This document shows, one piece after another, positions 27,659 through 35,624 of a stretch of 64,000 nt of DNA (position 1 is the first letter of the stretch; every line of letters begins with the position of its first letter). Location: NCBI RefSeq assembly GCF_008000935.1, contig NZ_CP042831.1:1674001-1738000 (forward strand), given 5' to 3'. The stretch is from Flavobacterium alkalisoli. Its GTDB lineage: Bacteria > Bacteroidota > Bacteroidia > Flavobacteriales > Flavobacteriaceae. A program made the position numbers and the translations under genes. The notes under the pieces are model-generated. The model had not been told where the DNA came from. It ran no database searches and saw nothing but the letters and a program-made list of their open reading frames with translations.

Positions 27659-30484
27659 CTATTTTTTCTTTTTCTTCTTTTTATCACTGTCATCGCCAGT
27701 TGACTGACTAGGGAAACCTCTGGAAGTAAACTTGCGGGTCTCAATCCTTTTTTCTTTGATGTTAAGATTGAATTTTACCTGAGTAGTAGTGTCGGGAACA
27801 GCGTCAACAGTCCTGTTGTTGTTTTCTACCTCTACGTATTCAGATACTCCGGCTTTTTCTAAAGTAAGTGTATAGCCGCCTTTAGGTACATAAAGTATAA
27901 AGTTTCCGGTATCGTCTGTGCGGGTTTGGAATACATTACCCGAGTCATCTATAGCGATAATAGAAAGCCCCGATTTTTTCTTGGTGATTTCAAAACTTCT
28001 CTCTGTTTCTATATAGGTAACAGATCCTTTAATGGTTGAGGTTTTGGTAAGCCCAATGGCAACTTTTGTGTCCTGAATTACATTTACAGTCCTGCTGTAG
28101 GCATGCCATTCGTTGCTGTTTACAGGGCGTACTTCATAATCTCCCGGTGGCAGGTGCCTGTATTTAATAATGCCCTGATCGTTAGTCCTAAAAGCTTTTC
28201 CGCTTATTATAACCAACTGGTTTGCTACAGGGGTATTGTGTGTGTCTTCCGGCCCTTTCCCGTTTGTTTCATAATAAACATATACCTCTAAATCACTTTT
28301 GGAACTGTCTATTCTTATAGGACGGAACTGTTTTGTCAAACCAACCTGAAATGAGTTTATGGCATAAGGGTTATTGGAAATGTCACTATAATAACCATTG
28401 GCAAAAATACTGAAATCAGGACTAAGCCTGTAATCCGCACGTCCGTTAAGCTGAGTTATACGATCTGTAAACAGATTTGAAGCCAATGTAGCTCCTGTGT
28501 ATAAAACCAGTTTACTGTCAAAAAACTTAAGTACCGCACTTGGGTTAAACATTACATTATAAAATGTCTTGTCGTTATTAAGTTGCTGGTTGGCGATAAT
28601 CTCACCAAGGTTAAAGTAATTGTGCTGGTAAGTGGTAAGTATGTTTAGGAACTTCCAGTTGTAAATAAGGTTCGTTTTAAAATGAAACTGGTTAGATATC
28701 GGGTCGGCATTACTGTTGAAAATACCACCTTCAAACGTTAGGCTAAGGCTTGAAGATACATTATTGAATATTAAACCAACGTTTGCCCTTGTAGCATCCA
28801 GCGTATAATCCTGTGGTGTATTCCCGAATAGGGATTCTCTTCTTTTTTCTTTATAAAGGTAAGGAGATAATGAAACAGTTAATTTGTTTATTCTTCTTGA
28901 AGCTCCTATGTTATATCTTGATGTTGAAAACTGAGAAGGGTAGAATAACTGATCGCTAAAAGATTTAGGGTCTACAGATATGTAGTTATACAATGCCCAA
29001 AAGTTATAGTTTTCTTTAACCCAGTTTAGTCTCTCATTAAGGCTGAAAACACCTTTTCTTACACCGGCATAATAGCCTGAACTTAAATAATTGGTACTGT
29101 TGTAAAAGAAGTTTTTATATCTTCCGGTAGCAACCATGTCTACAGTACCGCCGGTTTTATTTTCTCCGGTTACCTCATTGTTTACACTGCTTAAACCACC
29201 TCCGGCTCTTAATGAAAGATGTTTTTTCTGGAATACATTAAACCTTGATGTAATGAGATAATTGGTGAACCCGCTAAATTTATCGTTGTCATAAATCAGG
29301 CTGGATTCAAAACCTTTGTCAAGCCATCCTCCTTTGTGGTAGTAAGAGGCCCAGGCTGAAGTGCCCCCGGAAGGTATTGAGAAATCAGCAAGATTGTATG
29401 ATTTATCAATGCTTCCAACTTCAATTTTACTATTTTCTGATGTGTTGTAATATGCCTGGGCGCCTCTACCCACTAAATTGATATCGGAAAACTTAGATAT
29501 GTTACCGGCTAAAACACCCATGGTTTTGTTTTTATAACCTAACCAGGTATTTCTTAAAAATAACTGGTTGGTGTTTGTCCACAGGTTTGCATCAATGTTT
29601 GTATATATTGTACTGTTATTAATTTCTGCTTCTGCATTAGCATACAGGTAATATGCTGTACCGCCACTACTGTTTTGAAGGTAGCTGGCACTTACCTGGT
29701 TAGACCTGTTAAAGCTTTGAGCGTATTCCGGAGAAAATTGAGTGGAATATCGCCTGTCCTGTTTAATGGAACTAGCCGTTACGTTAGATATACCTATTAT
29801 ATCTCCGCTTTGATATAAAGTGGTGATTGTGATGGAAAAATCTTCCTGAGAAAGAATCGTTTTGTTTACTATCTTTTTTAGATTGATTAAGGTGTCTGTA
29901 AAGGCCCTTACTTTTACAGTTTCAGACTCCATCATGTCTTTGGCTATAAAGTTAGGGTAGCGGGTAACAATATTTATTTTCTGATCGGTATTACCATCAT
30001 TTGATATTCTGATAGGTATAGTAAGGCTATCACCAATGTTTTCATAGATAAGATTAGTTTCCAGTAAAAACATTTTTACCAGCTTTCTTTCTTTTATAGT
30101 TATTGGTAATGTTACATTCTCACTTGTTCCTTCAGTTGTTGTAAAAACAGCTTCTATTGAGGGTTCACTTCCGGCTTTTGCCGTATTTGAAATAATTGCC
30201 TTTACCGGAATAAAAACAGAATCCCTTCCCTGAAGTGTAATTGGTTTCGGTTTACGTTGTACTAAATAGAGGTCTTCATGATTACTGTGCACGTCAAATT
30301 CTCCTGTAACAGAATTGCCTGAAGTGTTTTTTATTTTTACGAATGCATCTATTATACCTGTATTCTTCGCATCCGAATTTTGTTGGGTAAACTCAATAGT
30401 AAAGTTGCCTTTCTGTGCCATGGAAATAAATCCAGACAGCAAAAAAGCTGCTACCATTATGTTTTTAAAATATTTACCCGGCAT
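27659..30484 (-). CDS. Usher-like outer membrane beta-barrel protein
   Basis: Predicted outer-membrane protein of 941 residues, last gene of the pilus-like cluster. A signal peptide (MPGKYFKNIMVAAFLLSGFI) precedes two Ig-like domains (about 25-240). A long beta-barrel region with alternating aromatic strands follows (about 245-730), then two small beta domains of carboxypeptidase-regulatory/SpaA type (about 735-905; FRTNDQGIIKYRHLPPGDYE and RTDDTGNFILYVPKGGYTLT). Classical ushers likewise have soluble domains flanking a barrel. A poly-Lys tail (DSDKKKKKKK) is odd. The usher role is inferred from architecture and neighbours; no direct usher signature was recognised. Confidence 0.6.
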   Translation of the reverse strand: MPGKYFKNIMVAAFLLSGFISMAQKGNFTIEFTQQNSDAKNTGIIDAFVKIKNTSGNSVTGEFDVHSNHEDLYLVQRKPKPITLQGRDSVFIPVKAIISNTAKAGSEPSIEAVFTTTEGTSENVTLPITIKERKLVKMFLLETNLIYENIGDSLTIPIRISNDGNTDQKINIVTRYPNFIAKDMMESETVKVRAFTDTLINLKKIVNKTILSQEDFSITITTLYQSGDIIGISNVTASSIKQDRRYSTQFSPEYAQSFNRSNQVSASYLQNSSGGTAYYLYANAEAEINNSTIYTNIDANLWTNTNQLFLRNTWLGYKNKTMGVLAGNISKFSDINLVGRGAQAYYNTSENSKIEVGSIDKSYNLADFSIPSGGTSAWASYYHKGGWLDKGFESSLIYDNDKFSGFTNYLITSRFNVFQKKHLSLRAGGGLSSVNNEVTGENKTGGTVDMVATGRYKNFFYNSTNYLSSGYYAGVRKGVFSLNERLNWVKENYNFWALYNYISVDPKSFSDQLFYPSQFSTSRYNIGASRRINKLTVSLSPYLYKEKRRESLFGNTPQDYTLDATRANVGLIFNNVSSSLSLTFEGGIFNSNADPISNQFHFKTNLIYNWKFLNILTTYQHNYFNLGEIIANQQLNNDKTFYNVMFNPSAVLKFFDSKLVLYTGATLASNLFTDRITQLNGRADYRLSPDFSIFANGYYSDISNNPYAINSFQVGLTKQFRPIRIDSSKSDLEVYVYYETNGKGPEDTHNTPVANQLVIISGKAFRTNDQGIIKYRHLPPGDYEVRPVNSNEWHAYSRTVNVIQDTKVAIGLTKTSTIKGSVTYIETERSFEITKKKSGLSIIAIDDSGNVFQTRTDDTGNFILYVPKGGYTLTLEKAGVSEYVEVENNNRTVDAVPDTTTQVKFNLNIKEKRIETRKFTSRGFPSQSTGDDSDKKKKKKK

Positions 30485-30493
30485 AATAAACCT

Positions 30494-31516
30494 TTAGTTA
30501 GGTATTATAACAAAATATACATAGGTTGTATAGGTGCCCGGAGTAACATCCAGATCAAGAGCATTAGGCGGAATAAAAAACCTTAGATTATAATCTATAC
30601 TTGCCACATATTGTGATCTTACAGCAATAATCTGATCGCTGTCTGTAAGGCTGAGTGGTGAATATATAGTTAGTCCGGGGACTGTTTGGTTTGTGCTTAA
30701 TTCTACATGAAGTGTCGATACCGGTATGGTTGACGCAGTAGTGGCAGAAGTCATTTCGCTTGACGATGCCTTAACAGATAACTGATAATTGCTTGGGGAA
30801 GTGACCCTTAAACCATTTTGAACTTCAACAGATACTCCATTAGTGTAATTCTCGGCTGTATTAAAATAAAGATTAAAAACGTTGGCACCCGGTTGTAAAA
30901 TAACATTTTGCTGACCGTTGTTACCGCTATAGTTTATCTGTAAACGTGCGCTACTGCCAACTGATTCCGTTCTCGTTGCAATAAGATCTTCGGTTCCGTT
31001 ACTTTTTATCCTGTATAACTTGTATTCATAAGCCGATTGATAAGTGCCATTTGGACTTGTAAGCAAATGATTTCCTCCTTGTATGATAAGGTTAAACTGG
31101 AATACTCTGTTAACCGTATTTGTTAAAGGTACAGTGCTGTGTATAAGCGTTACCTCGTTAGTTTTGCTCAACTGTATAGGCTGTGTGGAAATATTTATCA
31201 GGCTACTGTTAGTAGATCCGTTATTTTGTTGCTGATTAAACTGCAGTGAACTATATTGTGCGCCTATATTATATGAATCATAATTATAGTCTTGTATAAG
31301 TCTAACGGTAAGTCTCCATTCTGTAACATTGTTTGCTCCACTGTACTTTTGAATGTTAACGGTTGTTTGATTTATTTCCGTTTTACCATTTACCATTTCG
31401 CTGTAAGTAGTCATTTGTGGTTGACCGCCACCCCAAGAATTTAGGGTTACTTGAGCATTTGCAGGTATGAGCGCTAAAAGGAAAGCAACAATCAGTATGT
31501 TTTTAATTTTCATCAT
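30494..31516 (-). CDS. Two-domain pilus tip-like protein (putative adhesin)
   Basis: Secreted protein of 340 residues with signal peptide MMKIKNILIVAFLLALIPAN. The C-terminal half resembles the three small pilin-like proteins: SNYQLSVKASS, IPVSTLHVELS, YNLRFFIP and the terminal TPGTYTTYVYFVIIPN with Gly at -14. The N-terminal half is a second beta domain with its own GTYQSAYEYKLY strand. No alternating N-terminal extension is seen, as expected for a tip subunit that receives but does not donate a strand. It overlaps the chaperone gene by 4 nt (ATGA). No binding target can be inferred. Confidence 0.6.
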   Translation of the reverse strand: MMKIKNILIVAFLLALIPANAQVTLNSWGGGQPQMTTYSEMVNGKTEINQTTVNIQKYSGANNVTEWRLTVRLIQDYNYDSYNIGAQYSSLQFNQQQNNGSTNSSLINISTQPIQLSKTNEVTLIHSTVPLTNTVNRVFQFNLIIQGGNHLLTSPNGTYQSAYEYKLYRIKSNGTEDLIATRTESVGSSARLQINYSGNNGQQNVILQPGANVFNLYFNTAENYTNGVSVEVQNGLRVTSPSNYQLSVKASSSEMTSATTASTIPVSTLHVELSTNQTVPGLTIYSPLSLTDSDQIIAVRSQYVASIDYNLRFFIPPNALDLDVTPGTYTTYVYFVIIPN

Positions 31517-32313
31517 AAACTAAATTCGAGTTCTGCTATTTTTATCACGTCTTTTTCGCCGTAAGTCAGGATTGCCGAAACCGTATAATCTCCTTTAGGA
31601 AGATCAGTCGGTAACACCTGCTTTAATGATCTTATATTACCCGGAAGTGTATAGAATTCTGATTCTTTTAAAATGGTTTTTTTACCGGTGCTGTTGTTAA
31701 ACAGTTCCCATTTAATAGTGCCGTCTGCCCAAATCTTGCTTTGATTTTCAATTTTCAGTTCAAGAACTTTGTTGTTATCATCATCAGCATAGCTCAGGAA
31801 ATCCACAAACTCAATAATCGATTCGTTTTCCTGTTGAAAGCTGTGATAAATTTTTACTCCCATCCTTACAGTAACCTGTATGGAAGCGCCATTTTTATCT
31901 GTTGTTTTTCCCGGATTAAGCTGGGTGAAAAAAATCATTGAAGTGTGTACAGGGATTTCAGCATTTGCATCCTGAGGTACTTTAAGGATTATTTCTACCT
32001 GCTTTGTTTCGCCGGGCTTGATTACAAGAAATGACGAAGGCAGTATCTGTATCCAGTCAGAACATGATGTTTTTAGTGTGTTTGCATCCAGGATTTGATT
32101 TTTCCCTGATTCCTCATACTCCCAGTCACTGAATGAAGCACCTATTTCAAGTTCTTTTTCGGTTGGGTTTGTAATTTTTACAAACTGTGAAACTGAGTTC
32201 CCTTTTCCGGTTCTATAGTATAGTCTGCCTGGTGTAACCGATATTCCTGCCTGTGAGAAAGCTGTGTTTACAGAGATAAAAAACAAAACGATAACTAAAA
32301 GGAAATTTTTCAT
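31513..32313 (-). CDS. PapD-like periplasmic pilus chaperone
   Basis: Predicted periplasmic chaperone of 266 residues with signal peptide MKNFLLVIVLFFISVNTAFS. The first Ig domain has PapD-like features: ISVTPGRLYYRTGKGNS with the candidate anchor Arg, VKITNPTEKELEIGASFSDW, the DWIQILPSSFLVIKPGETKQ block typical of these chaperones, and the G1-like strand VRMGVKIYHS with a candidate anchor Lys. A second beta domain follows (about 165-266). It stands between the pilin genes and the tip/usher genes. A chaperone assignment is well supported by fold motifs plus context. Confidence 0.75.
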   Translation of the reverse strand: MKNFLLVIVLFFISVNTAFSQAGISVTPGRLYYRTGKGNSVSQFVKITNPTEKELEIGASFSDWEYEESGKNQILDANTLKTSCSDWIQILPSSFLVIKPGETKQVEIILKVPQDANAEIPVHTSMIFFTQLNPGKTTDKNGASIQVTVRMGVKIYHSFQQENESIIEFVDFLSYADDDNNKVLELKIENQSKIWADGTIKWELFNNSTGKKTILKESEFYTLPGNIRSLKQVLPTDLPKGDYTVSAILTYGEKDVIKIAELEFSL

Positions 32314-32349
32314 GATCTATGGTTATTTATATCGGTAAAGATATAGAAT

Positions 32350-32907
32350 TTACTGAGGTACCACAGTGTATATAATACTGGTAGTGTAAGTTCCGGGTTC
32401 TTTGTTTAAATAGCTGCCGGTTTGTGAAGCAGGTATACTATATGTAACATGGAAACCTCTTGCACTTTCTCCTTCCCCCGAAGTAATTACGGTAGCGTCG
32501 CTGGTGCTTAATGGTACTGAACCATTAACCGATAAACTTGATGACGGACTGCTGTTTGTACCTGTAAGATCATCTCCCAGTGTAGTTTGTACCATAATAG
32601 TATTTACCGGCAATGTAGATGTATTGCCGTTCAGGGAGAAAAACTGGGATGCAGACCTTACGCTAACTTCATAACCATTGTTAGAAGTTATCTGTATATG
32701 ATTTGTTTGCTGAGCAGACGAATTTCCATTAATGAAATGCGTGCTCAGGCCCATATCAATATTTACAGAGGGCTGCGATACCTGTATGCTAAGTACCTGG
32801 CCTATTAAGACATTAACCTGTGTTTCGGCAGAGCCGATTTGGGAGAAAGCGATAGCCGGGCAAAACTGTAGCACAAGTAGTAAACAGATTTGCGGTATTC
32901 TTTTCAA
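32350..32907 (-). CDS. Pilin-like secreted protein 3
   Basis: Secreted protein of 185 residues starting at a TTG (32907), which gives a clean signal peptide (MKRIPQICLLLVLQFCPAIA). The mature N-terminus SAETQVNVLIGQ is an alternating extension. The body shares HFINGNSSAQQTNHIQI, the RGFHVTYSIPAS strand and the end YLNKEPGTYTTSIIYTVVPQ (Gly at -14) with its two neighbours. No lipobox. It lies downstream of a hairpin after the preceding pilin gene and 36 nt before the chaperone gene. Probable minor pilin. Confidence 0.68.
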   Translation of the reverse strand: MKRIPQICLLLVLQFCPAIAFSQIGSAETQVNVLIGQVLSIQVSQPSVNIDMGLSTHFINGNSSAQQTNHIQITSNNGYEVSVRSASQFFSLNGNTSTLPVNTIMVQTTLGDDLTGTNSSPSSSLSVNGSVPLSTSDATVITSGEGESARGFHVTYSIPASQTGSYLNKEPGTYTTSIIYTVVPQ

Positions 32908-32956
32908 GGGGGATAGTTTTCTTTTGCTAGAGCAAAAAAATACAAAATAAAGAATG

Positions 32957-32995
32957 TGAAGAAAAGCTCCAACTACCTAGCTGGCAGTTGGGGCT
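32957..32995 (-). terminator. Intercistronic hairpin (attenuator) after pilin-like gene 2
   Basis: On the minus strand, AGCCCCAACTGCC pairs with GGTAGTTGGAGCT (plus-strand 32965-32995) with one mismatch and a 5-nt loop, followed by TTTTCTTC. It stands between pilin genes 2 and 3. Such a partial terminator would make pilin 2 more abundant than the downstream chaperone, tip and usher. Confidence 0.65.
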
Positions 32996-33028
32996 GTTCC
33001 TATAAACTTCTCCTACAGTTTGTTTTAA

Positions 33029-33577
33029 TTACAGCGCGTATAGCGAGTAAGTTACTGTAGTAGTATAAGTACCTGTTGTGTGGTTAAGGTATTCTGCAGC
33101 GCTTGCAGCAGGAACTGAATACTCAATATTATACCCTCTTAAAGATTCACCAGTATCACAAGAAATGATAGTGTTCTCAGTAGAAGTGCTTAAAGATTGC
33201 GCAGTAAGCGTTGGAGAAACAGAACCTTCGTCTCCTGCACCAAGGTAAGAACCTAAAGTAGGAGTTACTGTAATTGTACTTACAGGGATAGTTTCAGCAC
33301 CAGATGTTAAATCTGTAGAAGCGATAACTTTTACTTCATATTCACCTGTAGCACTTACTTGTACGTGGTCAGTTTTTTGGCCAGAAGTGTTACCAGACTG
33401 GAAGTGTTCAGGAGTGTTCATGTCGATGTCAACTGAAGCATCAGCAACAGTGATTTCGAATGAGCTACCTAAGTTAACGTTTAGTGTTGTTTCTGCAGTG
33501 TCTTCTGCTTGAGCGAATAGTGAGTTTGCTGTTAAAGCAACAATTGCAACAGATGCAACTTTGAAAAAATTAGTCAT
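33029..33577 (-). CDS. Pilin-like secreted protein 2 (probable major subunit)
   Basis: Secreted protein of 182 residues. ATG 33577 gives signal peptide MTNFFKVASVAIVALTANSL, better than the longer frame from 33631. The mature N-terminus EDTAETTLNVNLG alternates hydrophobic and polar residues, as a donor strand would. The core has HFQSGNTSGQKTDHVQVS, IPVSTITVTPTLG and RGYNIEYSVPAAS, and the end is YLNHTTGTYTTTVTYSLYAL with Gly at -14. It has its own promoter (33665-33672) and a hairpin after the stop, which suggests the major subunit. Resembles DUF4402/spore-coat-U-type pilins in pattern. Confidence 0.7.
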   Translation of the reverse strand: MTNFFKVASVAIVALTANSLFAQAEDTAETTLNVNLGSSFEITVADASVDIDMNTPEHFQSGNTSGQKTDHVQVSATGEYEVKVIASTDLTSGAETIPVSTITVTPTLGSYLGAGDEGSVSPTLTAQSLSTSTENTIISCDTGESLRGYNIEYSVPAASAAEYLNHTTGTYTTTVTYSLYAL

Positions 33578-33664
33578 TAGTTGTTTAATTTTAGTGGGAC
33601 AATTAAATCTAATTCTTAGGGGGCTAAGCACTTAGATTTTTTCTTTTTGTTAGTTTTAACGATG

Positions 33665-33672
33665 CAAAAGTA
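33665..33672 (-). promoter_or_regulatory. Promoter -7 element of pilin-like gene 2
   Basis: Minus-strand TACTTTTG (plus CAAAAGTA) matches TAnnTTTG, 87 nt before the ATG at 33577, leaving a long 5' leader. A short dyad, TGACTA-GGAGG-TAGTCA (33684-33700), stands 11 nt upstream of it, where a regulator could bind. Confidence 0.55.
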
Positions 33673-33771
33673 TATTCAAATAATGACTAGGAGGTAGTCA
33701 AAAAAGTACTTTTTACTATCATTTTAAGAAAAAAATAACAATACGCTATTTTAATGTTAAATACGGGGTAT

Positions 33772-34299
33772 TTAAGGCATTAAAATGGTATAAGTTATTA
33801 AAGTAGAATATGTTCCGGTAGGTTTGTTAAGATACTCACTGCCTCCCGATACATGGTATTCGATGTCGAATGACCTTTTTATGTCCCCACTAGTTGACTG
33901 TACTAATGTGTTGTCGGTAAGTGATAAAGCAGTAGGCGACATTGTTATGCTGCCTTGCGATTCACCCCCTATATTACCCTGCGTAGGTGTTAATGTAACG
34001 GTTCCTATATCAATAGTTGCGCCTTCACCAGAAAGATTTGAAGCGGCAGAAACCCTTATTTCATAATTACTGCTGCTCATTATTTCAATATGGTTTGCCT
34101 CTAATATTGACTTACCGTTAATATAATCGTTTGAAGTATTTAATGAAATGCCTACGTTACTCTGGCTTTCATTGATTTTAATACTTTGTATGTCGTTTAA
34201 ATGAATATTAAGATTTGTACCTGCACTATTTTGTGCATTTGCTTCTGTAATGCAAAAAGAAGCCAAAAGTGCAAATAGTATTGTGTAAATCTTATTCAT
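33772..34299 (-). CDS. Pilin-like secreted protein 1
   Basis: Secreted protein of 175 residues; ATG 34299 gives signal peptide MNKIYTILFALLASFCITEA, better than an upstream in-frame codon at 34323. The mature N-terminus AGTNLNIHLNDIQSIKI is an alternating extension. Shared with the other pilins are DYINGKSILEANHIEIMS, the IDIGTVTLTPTQG strand, the FDIEYHVSGGSEYLN block and the end PTGTYSTLITYTILMP with Gly at -14. It has its own promoter, so it is transcribed separately from pilin 2. Confidence 0.66.
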   Translation of the reverse strand: MNKIYTILFALLASFCITEANAQNSAGTNLNIHLNDIQSIKINESQSNVGISLNTSNDYINGKSILEANHIEIMSSSNYEIRVSAASNLSGEGATIDIGTVTLTPTQGNIGGESQGSITMSPTALSLTDNTLVQSTSGDIKRSFDIEYHVSGGSEYLNKPTGTYSTLITYTILMP

Positions 34300-34318
34300 A
34301 AAGTCCCCCCTAAAATCA

Positions 34319-34340
34319 AACAATATCCAAATATATTGTT
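34319..34340 (-). promoter_or_regulatory. Promoter and overlapping dyad of pilin-like gene 1
   Basis: Minus-strand TATATTTG (plus CAAATATA, 34328-34335) is a full -7 match, 28 nt before the ATG. It is embedded in the dyad AACAATAT (34319-34326) and ATATTGTT (34333-34340) with a 6-nt spacer. A protein bound there would cover the promoter. The AraC-family gene lies just upstream; whether it binds here is unknown. Confidence 0.5.
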
Positions 34341-34412
34341 GAGCGGTATAACTCCTGTTACTAAAAGGGGAAAAAACGTTTAAAAGGTTTATTTACTCGA
34401 TGAAATGCACTT

Positions 34413-35300
34413 TTAAAGTTCCGGCAGGAGAGTATTGTGCTGCTTGGAGTAGTCTCTGTACTCTTTAGGTGACATGCCTACACATTTAGAAAAGAAGCGT
34501 ATAAAGTTGCTGGGTTCTTCAAAATTTAGTTCAAAAGCTATTTCTTTAATATTCATAGAACTGTGTAGCAAAAGTCTTTTTGCTTCAAGTATTGTTTGGT
34601 CAGTAATCAGTTTTTTAGGTGATATACCATATATACTTTTGGTTACTTCAGTAAGTTTTTTTGTAGAAGTGTTTAGTTCGTCAGTATAAAAACCAAGCTG
34701 TTTTTGTTTTTTGAATTTTTCTTTTACTAATTGCCTGAAGCTGTTTGCTAGTTCGTTATCCGGGTTTACATTTTGATTGTAACTCTCTAAATTATTTAAA
34801 AGTGATTCCCTTTGGCAATAAAGCAAAAGTCTTTCTACACTATTATGAGTAATTAAATAGGTGAGTTCATTATACGGTTCAATACATTGTTCTGAAAGCG
34901 ATTTATAATGTTGTTCCAGTATAATTTGAGTTGGTAGATCCAGTTTGTATTTAAAAAGCTTTGCTGAATTGTCAAAAAACTTACAACTGTTAAGGAAGTT
35001 AATGTCAATGTCGTGTCGGCAATAGAAGCTTTCTTCAAACCTTAGTACCAAAACCTGAAAGGTAGAAGGTGTTTGAATTCTAAAAACCTGATTTATACCA
35101 ATAAAAGCACATTCGCCTCTTTTAATGTCAATGCTGTTAGTGTCTATCTGTAAGTTTACTTCTCCTGATTTTACAAAGAACAATGTGTAAAAATCTCCTC
35201 GGCATGAATTATTTAGTACTTCCGATTTTTCGGGAGTGACATAAAAAGCAGCAAACCCGTAAGGATATAGGTTTTTGTCCAGAGTTATTTGTTTAATCAT
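34413..35300 (-). CDS. AraC-family transcriptional regulator
   Basis: Regulator of 295 residues with an N-terminal cupin-like sensor domain (LYPYGFAAFYVTPEKSE, FFVKSGEVNLQI, KRGECAFIGINQVFRI) and a C-terminal AraC double helix-turn-helix (about 190-290; YGISPKKLITDQTILEAKRL, LNFEEPSNFIRFFSKCVGMS, PKEYRD). It lies immediately upstream of, and in the same direction as, the pilus-like cluster, so it is the leading candidate for its regulator. The effector is unknown. Confidence 0.9.
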   Translation of the reverse strand: MIKQITLDKNLYPYGFAAFYVTPEKSEVLNNSCRGDFYTLFFVKSGEVNLQIDTNSIDIKRGECAFIGINQVFRIQTPSTFQVLVLRFEESFYCRHDIDINFLNSCKFFDNSAKLFKYKLDLPTQIILEQHYKSLSEQCIEPYNELTYLITHNSVERLLLYCQRESLLNNLESYNQNVNPDNELANSFRQLVKEKFKKQKQLGFYTDELNTSTKKLTEVTKSIYGISPKKLITDQTILEAKRLLLHSSMNIKEIAFELNFEEPSNFIRFFSKCVGMSPKEYRDYSKQHNTLLPEL

Positions 35301-35315
35301 TTTTTAAATATAAGG

Positions 35316-35344
35316 TATGTTTTTTCAAAAATATAAAAAACATA
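35316..35344 (-). promoter_or_regulatory. Dyad around the araC-type gene promoter
   Basis: TATGTTTTTT (35316-35325) and AAAAAACATA (35335-35344) form perfect 10-bp arms around a 9-nt spacer that contains the minus-strand -7 element TATTTTTG (plus CAAAAATA, 35326-35333). This could be an autoregulatory operator, but the arms are low complexity. Confidence 0.42.
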
Positions 35345-35624
35345 ATATTTTGAGGTAAAGAAATAATATTTTACGGATAATACGCATTTTTTAGGGTTGA
35401 TTTGTTATTAAATGGTTAATATAGACGGGTGTTGTTGATGGATTTTCTTTTTTAAAATTATTATGCAGAGGCTATGTTTACAGTTGTTTTAAGTGTTATT
35501 TAAATAAATGTTTTGAAGCTTTTTAAATAATTAAAGGTTAACTAAACCCTAAAAAGGAATAATAACCACATAAACTGTATATATTTGTAAGCGCAAACTA
35601 CCAAGAGAGACAAACAGAAGTTAA
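35345..35624 (+). promoter_or_regulatory. Divergent intergenic region and promoter of the capsule locus
   Basis: The region between the AraC gene and the first capsule gene is AT-rich, without a usable open frame. TATATTTG at 35580-35587 is a full -7 match 37 nt before the ATG of the epimerase gene and is the likely start of the polysaccharide transcript. No UpxY-like antiterminator gene, ops element or clear operator was seen. Confidence 0.5.

Noticed and set aside
33757..33775. Hairpin TTAAATAC-GGG-GTATTTAA at the end of pilin-like gene 1
   Set aside because: The stem overlaps the stop codon and is AT-rich; no T-run follows on the minus strand. Not enough to call a terminator, although the next gene has its own promoter.
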